Origin: Anaerolineales bacterium
Lineage (GTDB): Bacteria; Chloroflexota; Anaerolineae; Anaerolineales; Villigracilaceae
DNA: 61,621 nucleotides
Direction: 5' to 3'
Assembly: GCA_013360875.1 (NCBI GenBank)
Contig: JABWAU010000006.1
Location: forward strand, 1 to 61,621
The notes beneath the pieces were generated by a model. That model was not told the DNA's origin. It saw only the letters and a program-made list of their open reading frames with translations, and ran no database searches. Made by a program: the position numbers and the translations under genes. Within the stretch, counting starts at the first letter, position 1. Each line of letters starts with the position of its first letter. This document shows positions 7,584 through 16,588 of this stretch, piece by piece.

Positions 7584-8426
7584 ATGCCCTCCCCCTACTT
7601 CCTCCTCTTCGAACTCATCATCTACATCCAACTTGCCCTCTGCCTGCACCACGCGTGGAAACACGGCGCGGGGAACCTGCTCAGGTTGTTCGCGGGGATT
7701 CTCTTCGGCGTGTCGCTCGAGCTCGCCACGATCCGCCAGTTGAACGCGTACGAGTATGGACGATTCCTCATCATGATCCTCGACGTGCCGCTGTGCATCG
7801 GCGTGGCGTGGGGATGCATCCTCTACAGCGTGATGCAATTTTCGGACGGAAGCAATCTGCCGTATTTCGCGCGTCCCGTGCTGGACGGTCTGCTCGCCCT
7901 GAATATTGACCTCGCGCTGGATGCGGTTGCCATCCGCTTCGGGTTCTGGGACTGGGGACAGGGTTTGGATTTTCAATACTTTGGCGTGCCCTACGCGAAT
8001 TTCTGGGCGTGGTTCTGGGTGATCTTCTTCTTTTCGCTCGGGTGGCGTCTCTTCGCGCGGCGAAGGGACTGGATCGGAACGTGGGTCTCACCCCTCTTTG
8101 CCCTGGTCATCGGTCTTTCGGGCGTCCTGGGGACCAACGCGCTGATCGCCTTCCGAATCCCTTTTGAGTATCACAACCTGACGGCAATCACCCTCATGGT
8201 TCTTGCGATTGCGCTCGTAACTGCCTATCGCCCAAAGTTCCATCTCACGTCCATACCCGCGCTGACGTTCTGGATACCCACACTAACGCATCTCTACATC
8301 CTGGTTGCCGGATTGATCGCCGGGGTCGTCCTCGATCCGCCGTTTCTGTTGCTCGCGGGTTTCGTCATGCTTGTCGTTTCCCTTTGTTTACACCGCCCAA
8401 CGATCAGACAGATTATTTCTCCGTAA
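7584..8426 (+). CDS. CruF/DUF422-like integral membrane protein
   Basis: 280 residues, almost wholly hydrophobic with about seven membrane spans. A GVPYANFWAWFWVIFFFSLG motif near the middle resembles the 'GVPlsNFlGWf' signature of the carotenoid-biosynthesis DUF422/CruF family (carotenoid hydratases); the match is partial. There is no clear Shine-Dalgarno before ATG 7584, consistent with translational coupling to a dinG stop just upstream in the ancestral arrangement. Carotenoid genes are not evident nearby, so the function is uncertain. It ends 44 bases from the convergent HD-GYP gene. Confidence 0.5.
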   Translation: MPSPYFLLFELIIYIQLALCLHHAWKHGAGNLLRLFAGILFGVSLELATIRQLNAYEYGRFLIMILDVPLCIGVAWGCILYSVMQFSDGSNLPYFARPVLDGLLALNIDLALDAVAIRFGFWDWGQGLDFQYFGVPYANFWAWFWVIFFFSLGWRLFARRRDWIGTWVSPLFALVIGLSGVLGTNALIAFRIPFEYHNLTAITLMVLAIALVTAYRPKFHLTSIPALTFWIPTLTHLYILVAGLIAGVVLDPPFLLLAGFVMLVVSLCLHRPTIRQIISP

Positions 8427-8470
8427 ATGGCGCGGCTGTTCTGCACATTCTTTACAACGCGCCAGCCGCA

Positions 8471-9745
8471 TCAGACCGACAAATCCTCCATCTGCAAAAA
8501 CACATCCACCACCTGCGGGTCGAAGTGCTTTCCCGCATCGGCTTTGATGCGTTCGCGCACCTCGTCGTGAGGCAATCCCTTGCGATATGGGCGATCCGAG
8601 GTCAACGCGTCCCACACGTCAACCACCGGGAAGATGCGCGCCGCAAAGGGAATCTCCTCCCCTCGCAAGCCGCGCGGGTAGCCCGTGCCGTCCCATTTCT
8701 CGTGATGACAATAGGGAATGTCAATCGCAGGGAGCAGGAACTCGATGCGCTTGAGCATGTCGTAGGCGTAGACCGGGTGTCGCTTCATCAACTCCCTTTC
8801 CTCCGGCGTCAACGCGCCCGGCTTCAAAAGGATGCTGTCAGGGATCGCCATCTTGCCAATGTCGTGCAGCAAGGCGCCGCGCGTGATGTGCACAATCGCA
8901 TCGTCGTTCACGCCCATTGTCTTTGCAAGACGTTGCGTCAATACCGTGACGCGTTGCGTGTGTCCCTCCGTCTCCTTGTCACGCATGTCCAATGCGCTGA
9001 CCCAGCCCTCCAGCGTCGCTTGATACGCCTCCTCCAGTTCGCGATTCTTTGCCTGCAGGTCATCGAACAATTGCGCGTTGTCAATCGCCACCGCCGCCTG
9101 GTCTGCAAATGCGGTGATCAGTTCCTGATCCTGCGCCTGAAAGATGCCTGAACGGGCGCGATTATCCACGTAGATCACGCCGATCAATTCGTTCTTGATC
9201 TTTAACGGCGCACACAGGATCGAGACAAGTTTGAACGCCGCCACGCTCATCTGATTCTCGAAACGCGGGTCCTCCTGCGCATTGGTGGTCAGGATCGTTT
9301 CCCCGGTCACCGCCGCCCGTTCGACGATCGTGCGGCTGACCTTGAACGCGTCCTCCTCCAGGTTGATGTGGTCAATGCCGCGCGCGATCCGAACTGACAA
9401 CTGCCCATCGGACCCGCGCAACATCAGGAAGCCGCGTTCGGCGCGCATCAGGGCGATCAGCGTATCCATGACCTCCTCCAGCACCCGCTTCAGACCCAAC
9501 GAGGAGTTGATCGCCCGCCCGGTCCCCATCAACGCTCCGAGCTGGGCTTCCCTGTTTTTCAATTGGGCGACGATCGTCTGCTCCAGGTCCGTAAGCGATT
9601 GGGTGATGCGGCTGATCTCACGGATGACGTTCGCGCCCTCCGCCGCGCCCATCCTTGCGACGCTTGTCGTCGCGCCCATGAGGAGCGTGCGGATTTCCTG
9701 AAAAGTCCCCTGGATGGATGAAATATCGGCTGGACGTTTGAACAT
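8471..9745 (-). CDS. GAF domain HD-GYP phosphodiesterase
   Basis: 424 residues. An N-terminal helical linker (residues 1-75) is followed by a GAF domain (about 75-230, with RAERGFLMLRG and GVIYVDNRARSGIF) and an HD-GYP domain (about 245-420). The latter carries HTQRV, LLHDIGKMAIPD, the metal-ligand histidines in HPVYAYDML and YCHHEKWDGTGYPRGL. HD-GYP proteins hydrolyse cyclic di-GMP; the GAF domain probably senses a ligand. The start is supported by GGAG seven bases upstream. The catalytic part is closely similar to the C-terminus of the response regulator at 47504-49384, so the two are paralogues. It is divergently placed to the N-acetyltransferase gene. Confidence 0.92.
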   Translation of the reverse strand: MFKRPADISSIQGTFQEIRTLLMGATTSVARMGAAEGANVIREISRITQSLTDLEQTIVAQLKNREAQLGALMGTGRAINSSLGLKRVLEEVMDTLIALMRAERGFLMLRGSDGQLSVRIARGIDHINLEEDAFKVSRTIVERAAVTGETILTTNAQEDPRFENQMSVAAFKLVSILCAPLKIKNELIGVIYVDNRARSGIFQAQDQELITAFADQAAVAIDNAQLFDDLQAKNRELEEAYQATLEGWVSALDMRDKETEGHTQRVTVLTQRLAKTMGVNDDAIVHITRGALLHDIGKMAIPDSILLKPGALTPEERELMKRHPVYAYDMLKRIEFLLPAIDIPYCHHEKWDGTGYPRGLRGEEIPFAARIFPVVDVWDALTSDRPYRKGLPHDEVRERIKADAGKHFDPQVVDVFLQMEDLSV

Positions 9746-9823
9746 TGCTAAACTCCGTATTGACGAGGGTCTTACCGCTTGTCATATTTTACTTCGTATC
9801 CCGATCACTGCGGAACGGCGGGG

Positions 9824-9829
9824 TATAAT
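9824..9829 (+). promoter_or_regulatory. -10 box eight bases from the start codon (leaderless)
   Basis: A perfect TATAAT is followed by eight bases and then the ATG of the N-acetyltransferase, so transcription would begin at or next to the start codon. No Shine-Dalgarno could fit. No convincing -35 was found. Confidence 0.55.
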
Positions 9830-9837
9830 CCCGCTCA

Positions 9838-10608
9838 ATGGAAACAGGCGCTTATCTCGATCGCATAGGGTTTACCGAACCTGTAAAACCAGACGCCCAT
9901 ACTTTGCACGGGTTACAAATCGCCCACCTGCAGAACGTCCCTTTCGAAAACCTGGACATTGGGCTGAAACGCCCGATCCGCCTCGACGAAGGGTCGTTGT
10001 GGGAAAAGATCATCGTCAACAAGCGCGGCGGATTTTGCTATGAACTCAACGGTCTCTTCGCGGGGTTGTTGAGGCGAATCGGCTTTGAAGTAACGTATCT
10101 CAACGCCCGAGTCTTCAATGGCGCGGGAGAACTCGGCATCGAATTCGATCATCTCGCATTGCTGGTTCAGGTTCCGGGTGAGTCCGAACGCTTTCTGGCG
10201 GATGTGGGATTCGGCGACTCGTTCAGCGAGCCGCTCAAATTCGAGGAAAGAGGCGAACAAGTCCAGGCGCTGCGCGCCTATCGGCTGGAAGAAATCCAGA
10301 ATGGTTTTGTCGTCTGGCAGAGGAATTACGACGGCTCTTGGGAGAGACAGTATTTCTTCGATCTCATCCCCCGCAGATTTCCAGATGATTACGAGGCGGG
10401 ATGCCTGTACCACCAGACTTCGCCCAAATCCAGTTTTACACGCGGGAGCATCATCAGCCGCGCCACACCCAATGGACGCGTCTCATTGGAGGATGGATGG
10501 CTCATCCTCACGGAGAACGGTCAACGCACGGAGCGTCCGCTGAAAGACAGGGACGAGTACCACGCCCTGCTGAAACAATATTTTGACATTACACTTCCCA
10601 AGGAGTAA
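9838..10608 (+). CDS. Arylamine N-acetyltransferase
   Basis: 256 residues, the usual NAT length. It transfers acetyl groups from acetyl-CoA to arylamines, hydrazines or related amines by a ping-pong mechanism in the cytoplasm. The Cys-His-Asp triad can be placed: Cys67 in RGGFCYELNG, His105 in EFDHLALLV and Asp122 in ADVGFGD. The N-terminal HLQNVPFENLDI is also diagnostic. The gene probably makes a leaderless mRNA (TATAAT eight bases before ATG). A small membrane protein gene follows two bases after the stop, so the two form an operon. Confidence 0.95.
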   Translation: METGAYLDRIGFTEPVKPDAHTLHGLQIAHLQNVPFENLDIGLKRPIRLDEGSLWEKIIVNKRGGFCYELNGLFAGLLRRIGFEVTYLNARVFNGAGELGIEFDHLALLVQVPGESERFLADVGFGDSFSEPLKFEERGEQVQALRAYRLEEIQNGFVVWQRNYDGSWERQYFFDLIPRRFPDDYEAGCLYHQTSPKSSFTRGSIISRATPNGRVSLEDGWLILTENGQRTERPLKDRDEYHALLKQYFDITLPKE

Positions 10609-10610
10609 CC

Positions 10611-11027
10611 ATGACCGTTGAAAACTATCTGGCAGAGGCAGGCGCATTGGGGACATTGGCGGGCGTTCTGGCTGGTTTTGCGATTTCCGCCGTCATCCAG
10701 CTGCTCTCCACGAACACCGAAAGCAGGCTGACCACTGCAACGATCCTGGCGTTTGCCGCGTCCACGGTGATGTTTCTGTACTCGCTGATCGTCTTTGTCC
10801 TGACCTTTGCCGCCACCGCCGAGCAGAACCGCATCATCGCCGAACTGGATACTCTCGGCTCGATTGCCGTGCTGGTATTGCTTGCGGCCGTTTATGTGTT
10901 CCTCGCCGCCATCGGCATCGCAGGCTGGATTCGCTCGCGGACCGCGGGCATCGTCACGACCGCCTTCGCGGTATTTACCATGTGTCTCACTACGTTCGCC
11001 ATTACCTCTGTTCTTTCAGTCTTCTAA
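10611..11027 (+). CDS. Small four-helix membrane protein, unknown function
   Basis: 138 residues with about four hydrophobic segments (roughly 12-32, 42-64, 78-102 and 108-135) and short polar loops. AAGGAG overlaps the stop of the N-acetyltransferase and lies six bases before this ATG, so the two genes are cotranscribed and translationally coupled. No motif that I recognise. It is followed at once by a strong bidirectional terminator. Confidence 0.75.
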   Translation: MTVENYLAEAGALGTLAGVLAGFAISAVIQLLSTNTESRLTTATILAFAASTVMFLYSLIVFVLTFAATAEQNRIIAELDTLGSIAVLVLLAAVYVFLAAIGIAGWIRSRTAGIVTTAFAVFTMCLTTFAITSVLSVF

Positions 11028-11041
11028 CGACCATCAGAATC

Positions 11042-11083
11042 AAACATGACTCATCCCAAATTTAAGGATGAGTCATGTTTTTG
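11042..11083. terminator. Bidirectional intrinsic terminator
   Basis: A perfect 15-base-pair stem (11042-11056 with 11066-11080; AAACATGACTCATCC), nine-base loop, and T-runs on both strands. It separates the convergent N-acetyltransferase operon (+) and the end of the beta-oxidation operon (-). Confidence 0.9.
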
Positions 11084-11097
11084 ATTGGAAACCTGTC

Positions 11098-11427
11098 TTA
11101 CCTGATCTTGAACATCTGCATCATCTTCATTGCGAGGTTCAGGTCGCCGCCGAGTTTGATCTTGCCCTGCATGAAGGCTTGCATGCCGTCCAGTTCGCCT
11201 GTGAAGATCTTGACGTAGTCGCTGGAGTCGGCAGTGAGGGTCATGGTGGCGGCGCCTTCGGGCGCCCCCTGCTTGACCTCGCATTTGCCGTCGGCGATTT
11301 TAGCGTTCCACTCGCCTGCTTCCGCGCCTGTAAACTTGAAATGCAGGATGGCATTCACGCCCTGCGCTTTTTCGGGAAGGAAGGCTCCGGGCATTTTTTC
11401 CATGAGTTGGGATACTGTGAGGGGCAT
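11098..11427 (-). CDS. SCP2 sterol-binding domain protein
   Basis: 109 residues forming a single SCP2-like fold: TVSQLMEKMPGAF, AILHFKFTGAEAGEW, TLTADSSDYVKIFTGELDG and GKIKLGGDLNLAMKM. The start at 11427 is set by an AGGAG motif seven bases upstream; a longer frame runs to 11625 but is just read-through of the intergenic DNA. Single-domain SCP2 proteins bind lipids or acyl-CoA. As the last gene after thiolase in a beta-oxidation operon, it may carry or buffer acyl-CoA substrates. It ends 15 bases before a terminator. Confidence 0.9.
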   Translation of the reverse strand: MPLTVSQLMEKMPGAFLPEKAQGVNAILHFKFTGAEAGEWNAKIADGKCEVKQGAPEGAATMTLTADSSDYVKIFTGELDGMQAFMQGKIKLGGDLNLAMKMMQMFKIR

Positions 11428-11554
11428 AATAGTCTCCTGGTTTATCAGTCTTTTAGTTTTATAGTCTTTCGTCGGATAGTCGCAAGTCAAAAGTCTTCGG
11501 GCAAGACACTCGCTCGCACAGACTAAGCAACTAATGAACCATCCAACTACGCAA

Positions 11555-12739
11555 CTAATTCTGTAAATTCTCGAATATCGCCGCGCCGCCCATGCCGCCG
11601 CCGATGCACATCGTGACCATGCCATACTTGGATTTGCGGCGGCCCATTTCGTAGATCAATTGCGTGGTCAGTTTGGTGCCTGTACATCCGAGCGGGTGAC
11701 CGAGGGCGATCGCGCCGCCATTGACGTTGATTTTGCTCTCGTCCAATTCGGCAAGTCGAATCACCGCCAGCGATTGCGCGGCGAAGGCTTCGTTCAACTC
11801 GATCAGGTCAATGTCGTTCATCGTGAGACCCGCGAGTTTCAGCGCTTTGGGGATCGCCTTGACCGGTCCAATACCCATCAACTCAGGCGGGACGCCCGCG
11901 ACGGCGAACGAAACGAAGCGCGCCAATGGTTTGAGTCCCAGTTGTGCGGCTCTTTCCGCAGACATTACCACCACCGCCGCCGCGCCGTCGGACATTTGCG
12001 ACGAGTTGCCCGCAGTGACCGTGCCGCCCTCCTTGAAAGCGGGTTTCAATTTGGACAGTGCTTCCATGTTCGTATCGGCGCGCGGACCTTCGTCGCGTTT
12101 GACGGTGAAATTCTTCTTGATGGGCTTCTCGTGTCCGTTGAACTCGACCACTTCCACGTCAATCGGCGCGAGTTCAGGGTCGAAGAGTCCGGTATCAACT
12201 GCGCGCGCGGCTTTCTGGTGACTCTTCAACGAGAACTCATCCTGGTCTTCGCGGCTGATCCCGTATTTGACCACGAGGTTCTCGGCGGTGAGTCCCATGT
12301 TGGTGTAGTAATGCGGCAGTTCCTGTGCGAAGTGTGGATTGGCTGAGAACTTGTATCCCATCATCGGCACCATGGACATGGATTCGACTCCGCCTGCGAT
12401 GGCGACTTCCATTTGTCCGCTTTGAATGGCATATGCGACATGCGCGATGGACTGCACACCTGACGAACAGTAACGGTTGATGGTCTCGGCGGGGACCGAA
12501 TCGGGCAAGCCCGCGCGTAACGCGATCATGCGCGCGATGTTCATACCCTGCTCGCCTTCGGGAAACGCACAACCAAAGACCACGTCCTCGATTTCGGCGG
12601 GGTCGAGATTCGGCGTCCGCTTGAGCAAGGCTTGTAGGGTGGTGGCAGCCAGATCGTCGGGGCGAACCGTGGCAAGTCCTCCTTTTTTGGCTTTGCCTAC
12701 GGGGGTGCGTACGGCTGAAACAATAACAGCATCTTTCAT
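11555..12739 (-). CDS. fadA: Acetyl-CoA acyltransferase (thiolase)
   Basis: 394 residues, the normal thiolase length. It performs the last step of beta-oxidation, cleaving 3-ketoacyl-CoA to acetyl-CoA and a shortened acyl-CoA. The nucleophile is Cys91 in [20 protein letters not shown] and [12 protein letters not shown] supply further active-site residues, and [13 protein letters not shown] near the C-terminus holds the second cysteine. It lies 62 bases after the bifunctional dehydrogenase/hydratase gene, separated by a perfect stem-loop, in the operon read from 19.4 kb. GGAG precedes the start. A biosynthetic thiolase is possible, but the context favours degradation. Confidence 0.95.
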   Translation of the reverse strand: MKDAVIVSAVRTPVGKAKKGGLATVRPDDLAATTLQALLKRTPNLDPAEIEDVVFGCAFPEGEQGMNIARMIALRAGLPDSVPAETINRYCSSGVQSIAHVAYAIQSGQMEVAIAGGVESMSMVPMMGYKFSANPHFAQELPHYYTNMGLTAENLVVKYGISREDQDEFSLKSHQKAARAVDTGLFDPELAPIDVEVVEFNGHEKPIKKNFTVKRDEGPRADTNMEALSKLKPAFKEGGTVTAGNSSQMSDGAAAVVVMSAERAAQLGLKPLARFVSFAVAGVPPELMGIGPVKAIPKALKLAGLTMNDIDLIELNEAFAAQSLAVIRLAELDESKINVNGGAIALGHPLGCTGTKLTTQLIYEMGRRKSKYGMVTMCIGGGMGGAAIFENLQN

Positions 12740-12760
12740 GGTTGTCTCCTTCCATCAAGA

Positions 12761-12794
12761 GAGGATTGGAGAATTAGAGAATTCTCCAATCCTC
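12761..12794. repeat. Perfect stem-loop inside the beta-oxidation operon
   Basis: A 15-base-pair perfect stem (GAGGATTGGAGAATT) with a four-base loop between fadB and the thiolase gene. No U-tract follows on the minus strand, so it is more likely a processing or stabilising hairpin, or a mobile palindrome, than a terminator. Confidence 0.75.
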
Positions 12795-12801
12795 CAATTC
12801 T

Positions 12802-15186
12802 CTAATTACGTAACGGCTTTCCCGTCTGCAACAGACTCCACATCCGTGCCTGTGTCCTCTCCTCGCCGAACAGCGAGAGGATGGCTTCGCGCTCGAGGTC
12901 GAGGATGTATTGCTCGCTCACCCACTGCGGGCGGGTCAGTTCGCCGCCGCACATCACGTAGGCAAGTTTGCTGGCGATGTGATGGTCGTATTGCGTGATG
13001 TATTTGCCCTCGGCGAACGACCACGCGCCGATGCGAATCGAAGCCAGCGCGTCGCGTCCCGCGGCGTAGATGAGTTCTGGCGCGGGCGGTTTATATCCTG
13101 ACGCGACGAGATGCAGGACTTCTTTCTTCGCTTCGGCAAGCAGATGGTCGCGATTCATCACGATGCGGTCTTGTGGACCTAGGATGCTCATCTGCCGCGC
13201 TTCCTCCGCGCTGGTGGCAACCTTCGCCTGACCGATTTGCAGGAAGGCACGCTGCAAGGCAGGCAGCACTTCGGCATTTTCGACGCGCATCATCGGGTTG
13301 ACGATACGGCGCAGCATCTCTTTTGTCCCGCCGCCCGCAGGGATGACGCCCGCGCCGAGTTCGACGAGACCAATATACGTCTCCGCCGCGGCGACCACAC
13401 GCGAGGCGTGCATTGTGACCTCGCATCCGCCGCCGAGCGTGAGTCCAGCAGGAGCGATCACAACAGGCTTCGGCGAATAACGCATCCGCATGTTCATGTC
13501 CTGCAATTTCTTCACCGCGCCCTCGAGCATGTCCCACATGCCCTGCTGCGCGCCGACCACCATCATGAACAGGTTCGCGCCCGCGCTGAAGTTTTCGCCC
13601 TCGTTGCCGACCACGAGCCCATCGAAGTCCGTTTCGAGTCTCTGCATCGCCTCGATTGCCATGTTCATGATGTCGTCGTCGAGCGCGTTCATCTTTGTAT
13701 GGAATTCGAGGCAGGCAACACCATCGCCCATATCGCGCAATGTCGCGCCTGCGTTTTCGCTCACGACCTTCAAGCCTTTTAACATCACTGCGCCTTCGGG
13801 CTTCTTGATTTTTACATATTTCTTTTTCACAACATCGTACACGCCAACCTTATCGCCATTCTTGTATTGATAGAACGACTCGATCCCAGCCTTGAGCATG
13901 GCGTCCACCCATTTGGCTGGGGCGTATCCCGCGGCTTTCATCTTCTTCACGGTTTCCTTCACGCCAAGCATGTCCCACGTCTCGAACGGACCCGCCTCGT
14001 GCATGAATCCCCAACGGACGGCATCGTCAATCGGCTTTGGGGTATCCGCCACTTCGGGGATGATGGACGAGGCGTACTGGAAGCCTTGATACGTCAATGC
14101 CTTGACGAGTTCTGCCGCTTTGTCGTCCGCTTCGAGCAGGACCTTGAGCCTGTCACCCAATCCCTCGACATCCTTCGCCGCCTTGACCGAGTCGAAGCGC
14201 GGCTTGGTCGGCGCGGTATGTTCGAGCGTCTTCAAATCCAGCGACCAGAATTCCTTCTTTCCATCCTCGCCGCGCACTTCCTTGTAAAAACCGACCTTGG
14301 TTTTATTCCCAAGCCAATTGCGCTCGATCATTGTAGAGATCAACTTGTTCGGCGCCTCGGCTTTGAGATATTCCTGCGCGAGTTTATCGTGCGGGATCAG
14401 CGGCGCGAGATTGCGCCCGACGTGATCCCAAACGTCAATGCCGACCAGGTCAATCAAGCGGAACGTGGCAGTCTTCGGTCTGCCAATCAACGGACCCGTG
14501 ATCGCGTCCACCTCGTCCACGGTGTAATCGTTCTTGAGGATGAAATCCAGACCAAACGCGCCCGTCCCAAACGCAACGCGGTTGCCGATGAAGTTGGGCG
14601 TGTCCTTGCACAGCACGATTCCCTTGCCCAGGCGATACTCACCAAACCACGCGATGAATTCAACGACCTCTTTGCTTGTATCCTTCGTCGGGATGACTTC
14701 CAGAAGTTTCAAATAGCGCGGTGGATTGAAGAAGTGTGTTCCAAGAAAATGTTTCTTGAACTCCTTCGACCTTCCCTCCGCAATATCATGAACAGGAATG
14801 CCCGAAGTGTTCGTCGAAACAATCGCGTATGGCTTCCGCACTTCGTCAATGCGCGCCATCAACTCCTGCTTGATCTTCAAATTCTCGACGATGGCTTCGA
14901 TGATCCAATCCGCCTCCGCGACCGCGTCAAAGTCATCTTCGAGATTTCCAAGTTTCACGAACGTCTTCAGATCGGAAGACATCAGATTCGCAGGCTTGGC
15001 TTTCAGGCACCTGTCCCAACCCTCATTGACGATTTTGTTGCGCGCCTCCTTGTTATCCAACGGCGCGTCCTTCGGGACGATATCCAGCAGGGTCACAGGT
15101 ACGCCCGCGTTCGCAAGATGAGCCGCCAGCGCCGCACCCATCGTCCCCGCGCCGACCACGACGGCTTTGTGAATGTGATAGTTCAT
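12802..15186 (-). CDS. fadB: Bifunctional 3-hydroxyacyl-CoA dehydrogenase / enoyl-CoA hydratase (FadN type)
   Basis: 794 residues. The N-terminal half is the NAD-dependent dehydrogenase: GAGTMGAALAAHLANAGVPV at residue 12, STNTSGIPVHDIA, GTHFFNPPRYLKLLEVIP and GNRVAFGTGAFGLDF. The enoyl-CoA hydratase/crotonase part comes after residue ~470 (GLVVGNEGENFSAGANLF, APAGLTLGGGCEVTMHA, ELGAGVIPAGGGTKEML). This domain order matches B. subtilis FadN rather than E. coli FadB, where the hydratase comes first. It catalyses hydration and oxidation in beta-oxidation and would pass its product to the thiolase encoded next. It is followed by a stem-loop and preceded by a GC-rich palindrome. Confidence 0.93.
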   Translation of the reverse strand: MNYHIHKAVVVGAGTMGAALAAHLANAGVPVTLLDIVPKDAPLDNKEARNKIVNEGWDRCLKAKPANLMSSDLKTFVKLGNLEDDFDAVAEADWIIEAIVENLKIKQELMARIDEVRKPYAIVSTNTSGIPVHDIAEGRSKEFKKHFLGTHFFNPPRYLKLLEVIPTKDTSKEVVEFIAWFGEYRLGKGIVLCKDTPNFIGNRVAFGTGAFGLDFILKNDYTVDEVDAITGPLIGRPKTATFRLIDLVGIDVWDHVGRNLAPLIPHDKLAQEYLKAEAPNKLISTMIERNWLGNKTKVGFYKEVRGEDGKKEFWSLDLKTLEHTAPTKPRFDSVKAAKDVEGLGDRLKVLLEADDKAAELVKALTYQGFQYASSIIPEVADTPKPIDDAVRWGFMHEAGPFETWDMLGVKETVKKMKAAGYAPAKWVDAMLKAGIESFYQYKNGDKVGVYDVVKKKYVKIKKPEGAVMLKGLKVVSENAGATLRDMGDGVACLEFHTKMNALDDDIMNMAIEAMQRLETDFDGLVVGNEGENFSAGANLFMMVVGAQQGMWDMLEGAVKKLQDMNMRMRYSPKPVVIAPAGLTLGGGCEVTMHASRVVAAAETYIGLVELGAGVIPAGGGTKEMLRRIVNPMMRVENAEVLPALQRAFLQIGQAKVATSAEEARQMSILGPQDRIVMNRDHLLAEAKKEVLHLVASGYKPPAPELIYAAGRDALASIRIGAWSFAEGKYITQYDHHIASKLAYVMCGGELTRPQWVSEQYILDLEREAILSLFGEERTQARMWSLLQTGKPLRN

Positions 15187-15196
15187 GTGTTCCTCC

Positions 15197-15248
15197 GTAG
15201 GGGCGGGGTCTCCCCGCCCAAAACGGGGCGAGATGACCTCGCCCCTAC
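15197..15248. repeat. 'GTAGGGGCG' intergenic palindrome
   Basis: The outer arms GTAGGGGCG and CGCCCCTAC are exact complements, with an inner nested hairpin (GGGGTCTCCCC and CGCCC...GGGGCG). It occupies almost all of the gap between the acyl-CoA dehydrogenase and fadB genes. No terminator U-tract. Confidence 0.7.
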
Positions 15249-15252
15249 ATGT

Positions 15253-16527
15253 CTACCTCAAATCCTTCCCGCTGTATTCCAAAATCTGCCGCGCGACGAC
15301 CAGCCGATTGATCTGTCCCGTCCCCTCGTAAATGTCCGTGATCTTCGCATCGCGGAACCATTTCTCGGCGAGAAACTCGCGGCTGTACCCGAGCGGACCC
15401 AAAATCTCGACCACCTTCTGCGTGATCTTCGTCGTCACGTCACCCGCCTTCACCTTGCTCATCGAGGACTCGAGCGCGTTCGGTTTCTTGTTATCCGCCA
15501 TCCACACCGCCTTGATGGTCATCAACCACGCGGACTTGAGCATGATGTCCATGTCAATGACCTCACGTTCGATGTTCGTCAACTTCTGACGCGGCAGACC
15601 GTAGCGGATTTGGATTCCGTTCTCGGCAAGTTTCTCCTTCAGGAATTCGAGAGCGGCTCGCGCGACGCCCAAGCCTGATGCCGCCACGAGGGGCCTCGTC
15701 GCGTCGAACGTCGCCATTGCGCCCTTGAAACCCGTCGTCGTCTTTTCGACGGTCGGGCTTCCCAGGATGTGATCGAACGGAACGCGCGCGTCCACGAGGG
15801 AAATCGAAGCGGTGTCGCTGACTCGGATTCCAAGTTTGTGCTCCAGTTTCGTGACCTTGACTCCGGGTGTCCCTGCCTCGACGACGAAGGCGCGCATCCC
15901 TGCGCGTCCCGCAGAGGGGTCAATCGAAGCCCACACGACCACAAAGCCTTTGCCGAGTTTTTCATATTCGGTCAACGACTTATCGCCCGCGGTGACAAAG
16001 ATCTTCTCGCCGTTGAGCACCCATTCGTTGGTCTTTTCGTCCAGCACGGCGCGCGTGCGGATGGAGGCGGTATCCGAGCCCGCGCCTGCCTCGGTCATGC
16101 ACATTGCGGCAAAGGTGGGTTTCTCCTCACCGAAGCGTGCAAGGAACTTGGCTTTCTGCTCGGGCGTCCCTGCCGCCTGCACCGCCGCCGCGCCCAACCC
16201 GCCGCCCGGTGTGACGAGGTACATCCCCACATCGCCCCATGCCAGCGCCTCGATTTGCGCCGCCAAAACCTGGTAGGCTATTGGGGGACGTTTCTCCTTC
16301 TTTTCCTCGCCCTCGTGCCCGTTCCCATCCCTCTTCTCTTTCGGCGCGAGAGAACCCACTCCCATCGCTTTCATGGCGGTGTGCATGAACTCGATGTAAT
16401 CCCAGGGAATCTCGTGCTCGTGTTCGTCGAAGTAACGCGACTTCGAGCGCATCATCTCTTCGGCGACGGTCTTCAAGACAAACTGCGTTTGCACAATCGG
16501 TTTGGGTGATTCGAATTCGATAGGCAT
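15253..16527 (-). CDS. Acyl-CoA dehydrogenase
   Basis: 424 residues from ATG 16527, chosen because GGAGG lies four to five bases upstream; six extra N-terminal codons are possible. An FAD-dependent enzyme that introduces the alpha-beta double bond into acyl-CoA. Diagnostic parts are CMTEAGAGSDTASIRTRA in the middle, LNGEKIFVTAGD, and the C-terminal WFRDAKITDIYEGTGQINRL, where the Glu of YEGT is the catalytic base of the family. An insertion rich in charged residues (GHEGEEKKEKRPP, about residue 68) is unusual. It is in the same operon as the second dehydrogenase, 61 bases apart with a small palindrome between. Confidence 0.95.
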   Translation of the reverse strand: MPIEFESPKPIVQTQFVLKTVAEEMMRSKSRYFDEHEHEIPWDYIEFMHTAMKAMGVGSLAPKEKRDGNGHEGEEKKEKRPPIAYQVLAAQIEALAWGDVGMYLVTPGGGLGAAAVQAAGTPEQKAKFLARFGEEKPTFAAMCMTEAGAGSDTASIRTRAVLDEKTNEWVLNGEKIFVTAGDKSLTEYEKLGKGFVVVWASIDPSAGRAGMRAFVVEAGTPGVKVTKLEHKLGIRVSDTASISLVDARVPFDHILGSPTVEKTTTGFKGAMATFDATRPLVAASGLGVARAALEFLKEKLAENGIQIRYGLPRQKLTNIEREVIDMDIMLKSAWLMTIKAVWMADNKKPNALESSMSKVKAGDVTTKITQKVVEILGPLGYSREFLAEKWFRDAKITDIYEGTGQINRLVVARQILEYSGKDLR

Positions 16528-16536
16528 GGTTCCTCC

Positions 16537-16588
16537 AGTATCCACTTTCTACTTTCCAGTTTTGGTAAGTGGAAAGTGGAAAGTAGAT
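16537..16588. repeat. Imperfect palindrome between the two dehydrogenase genes
   Basis: TCCACTTTCTACTTTCCAG is followed by a near-complementary GTGGAAAGTGGAAAGTAGA after a short spacer. It fills the gap between the two acyl-CoA dehydrogenase genes. The palette of repeats differs from gap to gap in this operon. Confidence 0.6.

Noticed and set aside
11428-11625. N-terminal extension of the SCP2 protein
   Set aside because: The extra residues look random (Cys- and Arg-rich) and an AGGAG motif marks ATG 11427.
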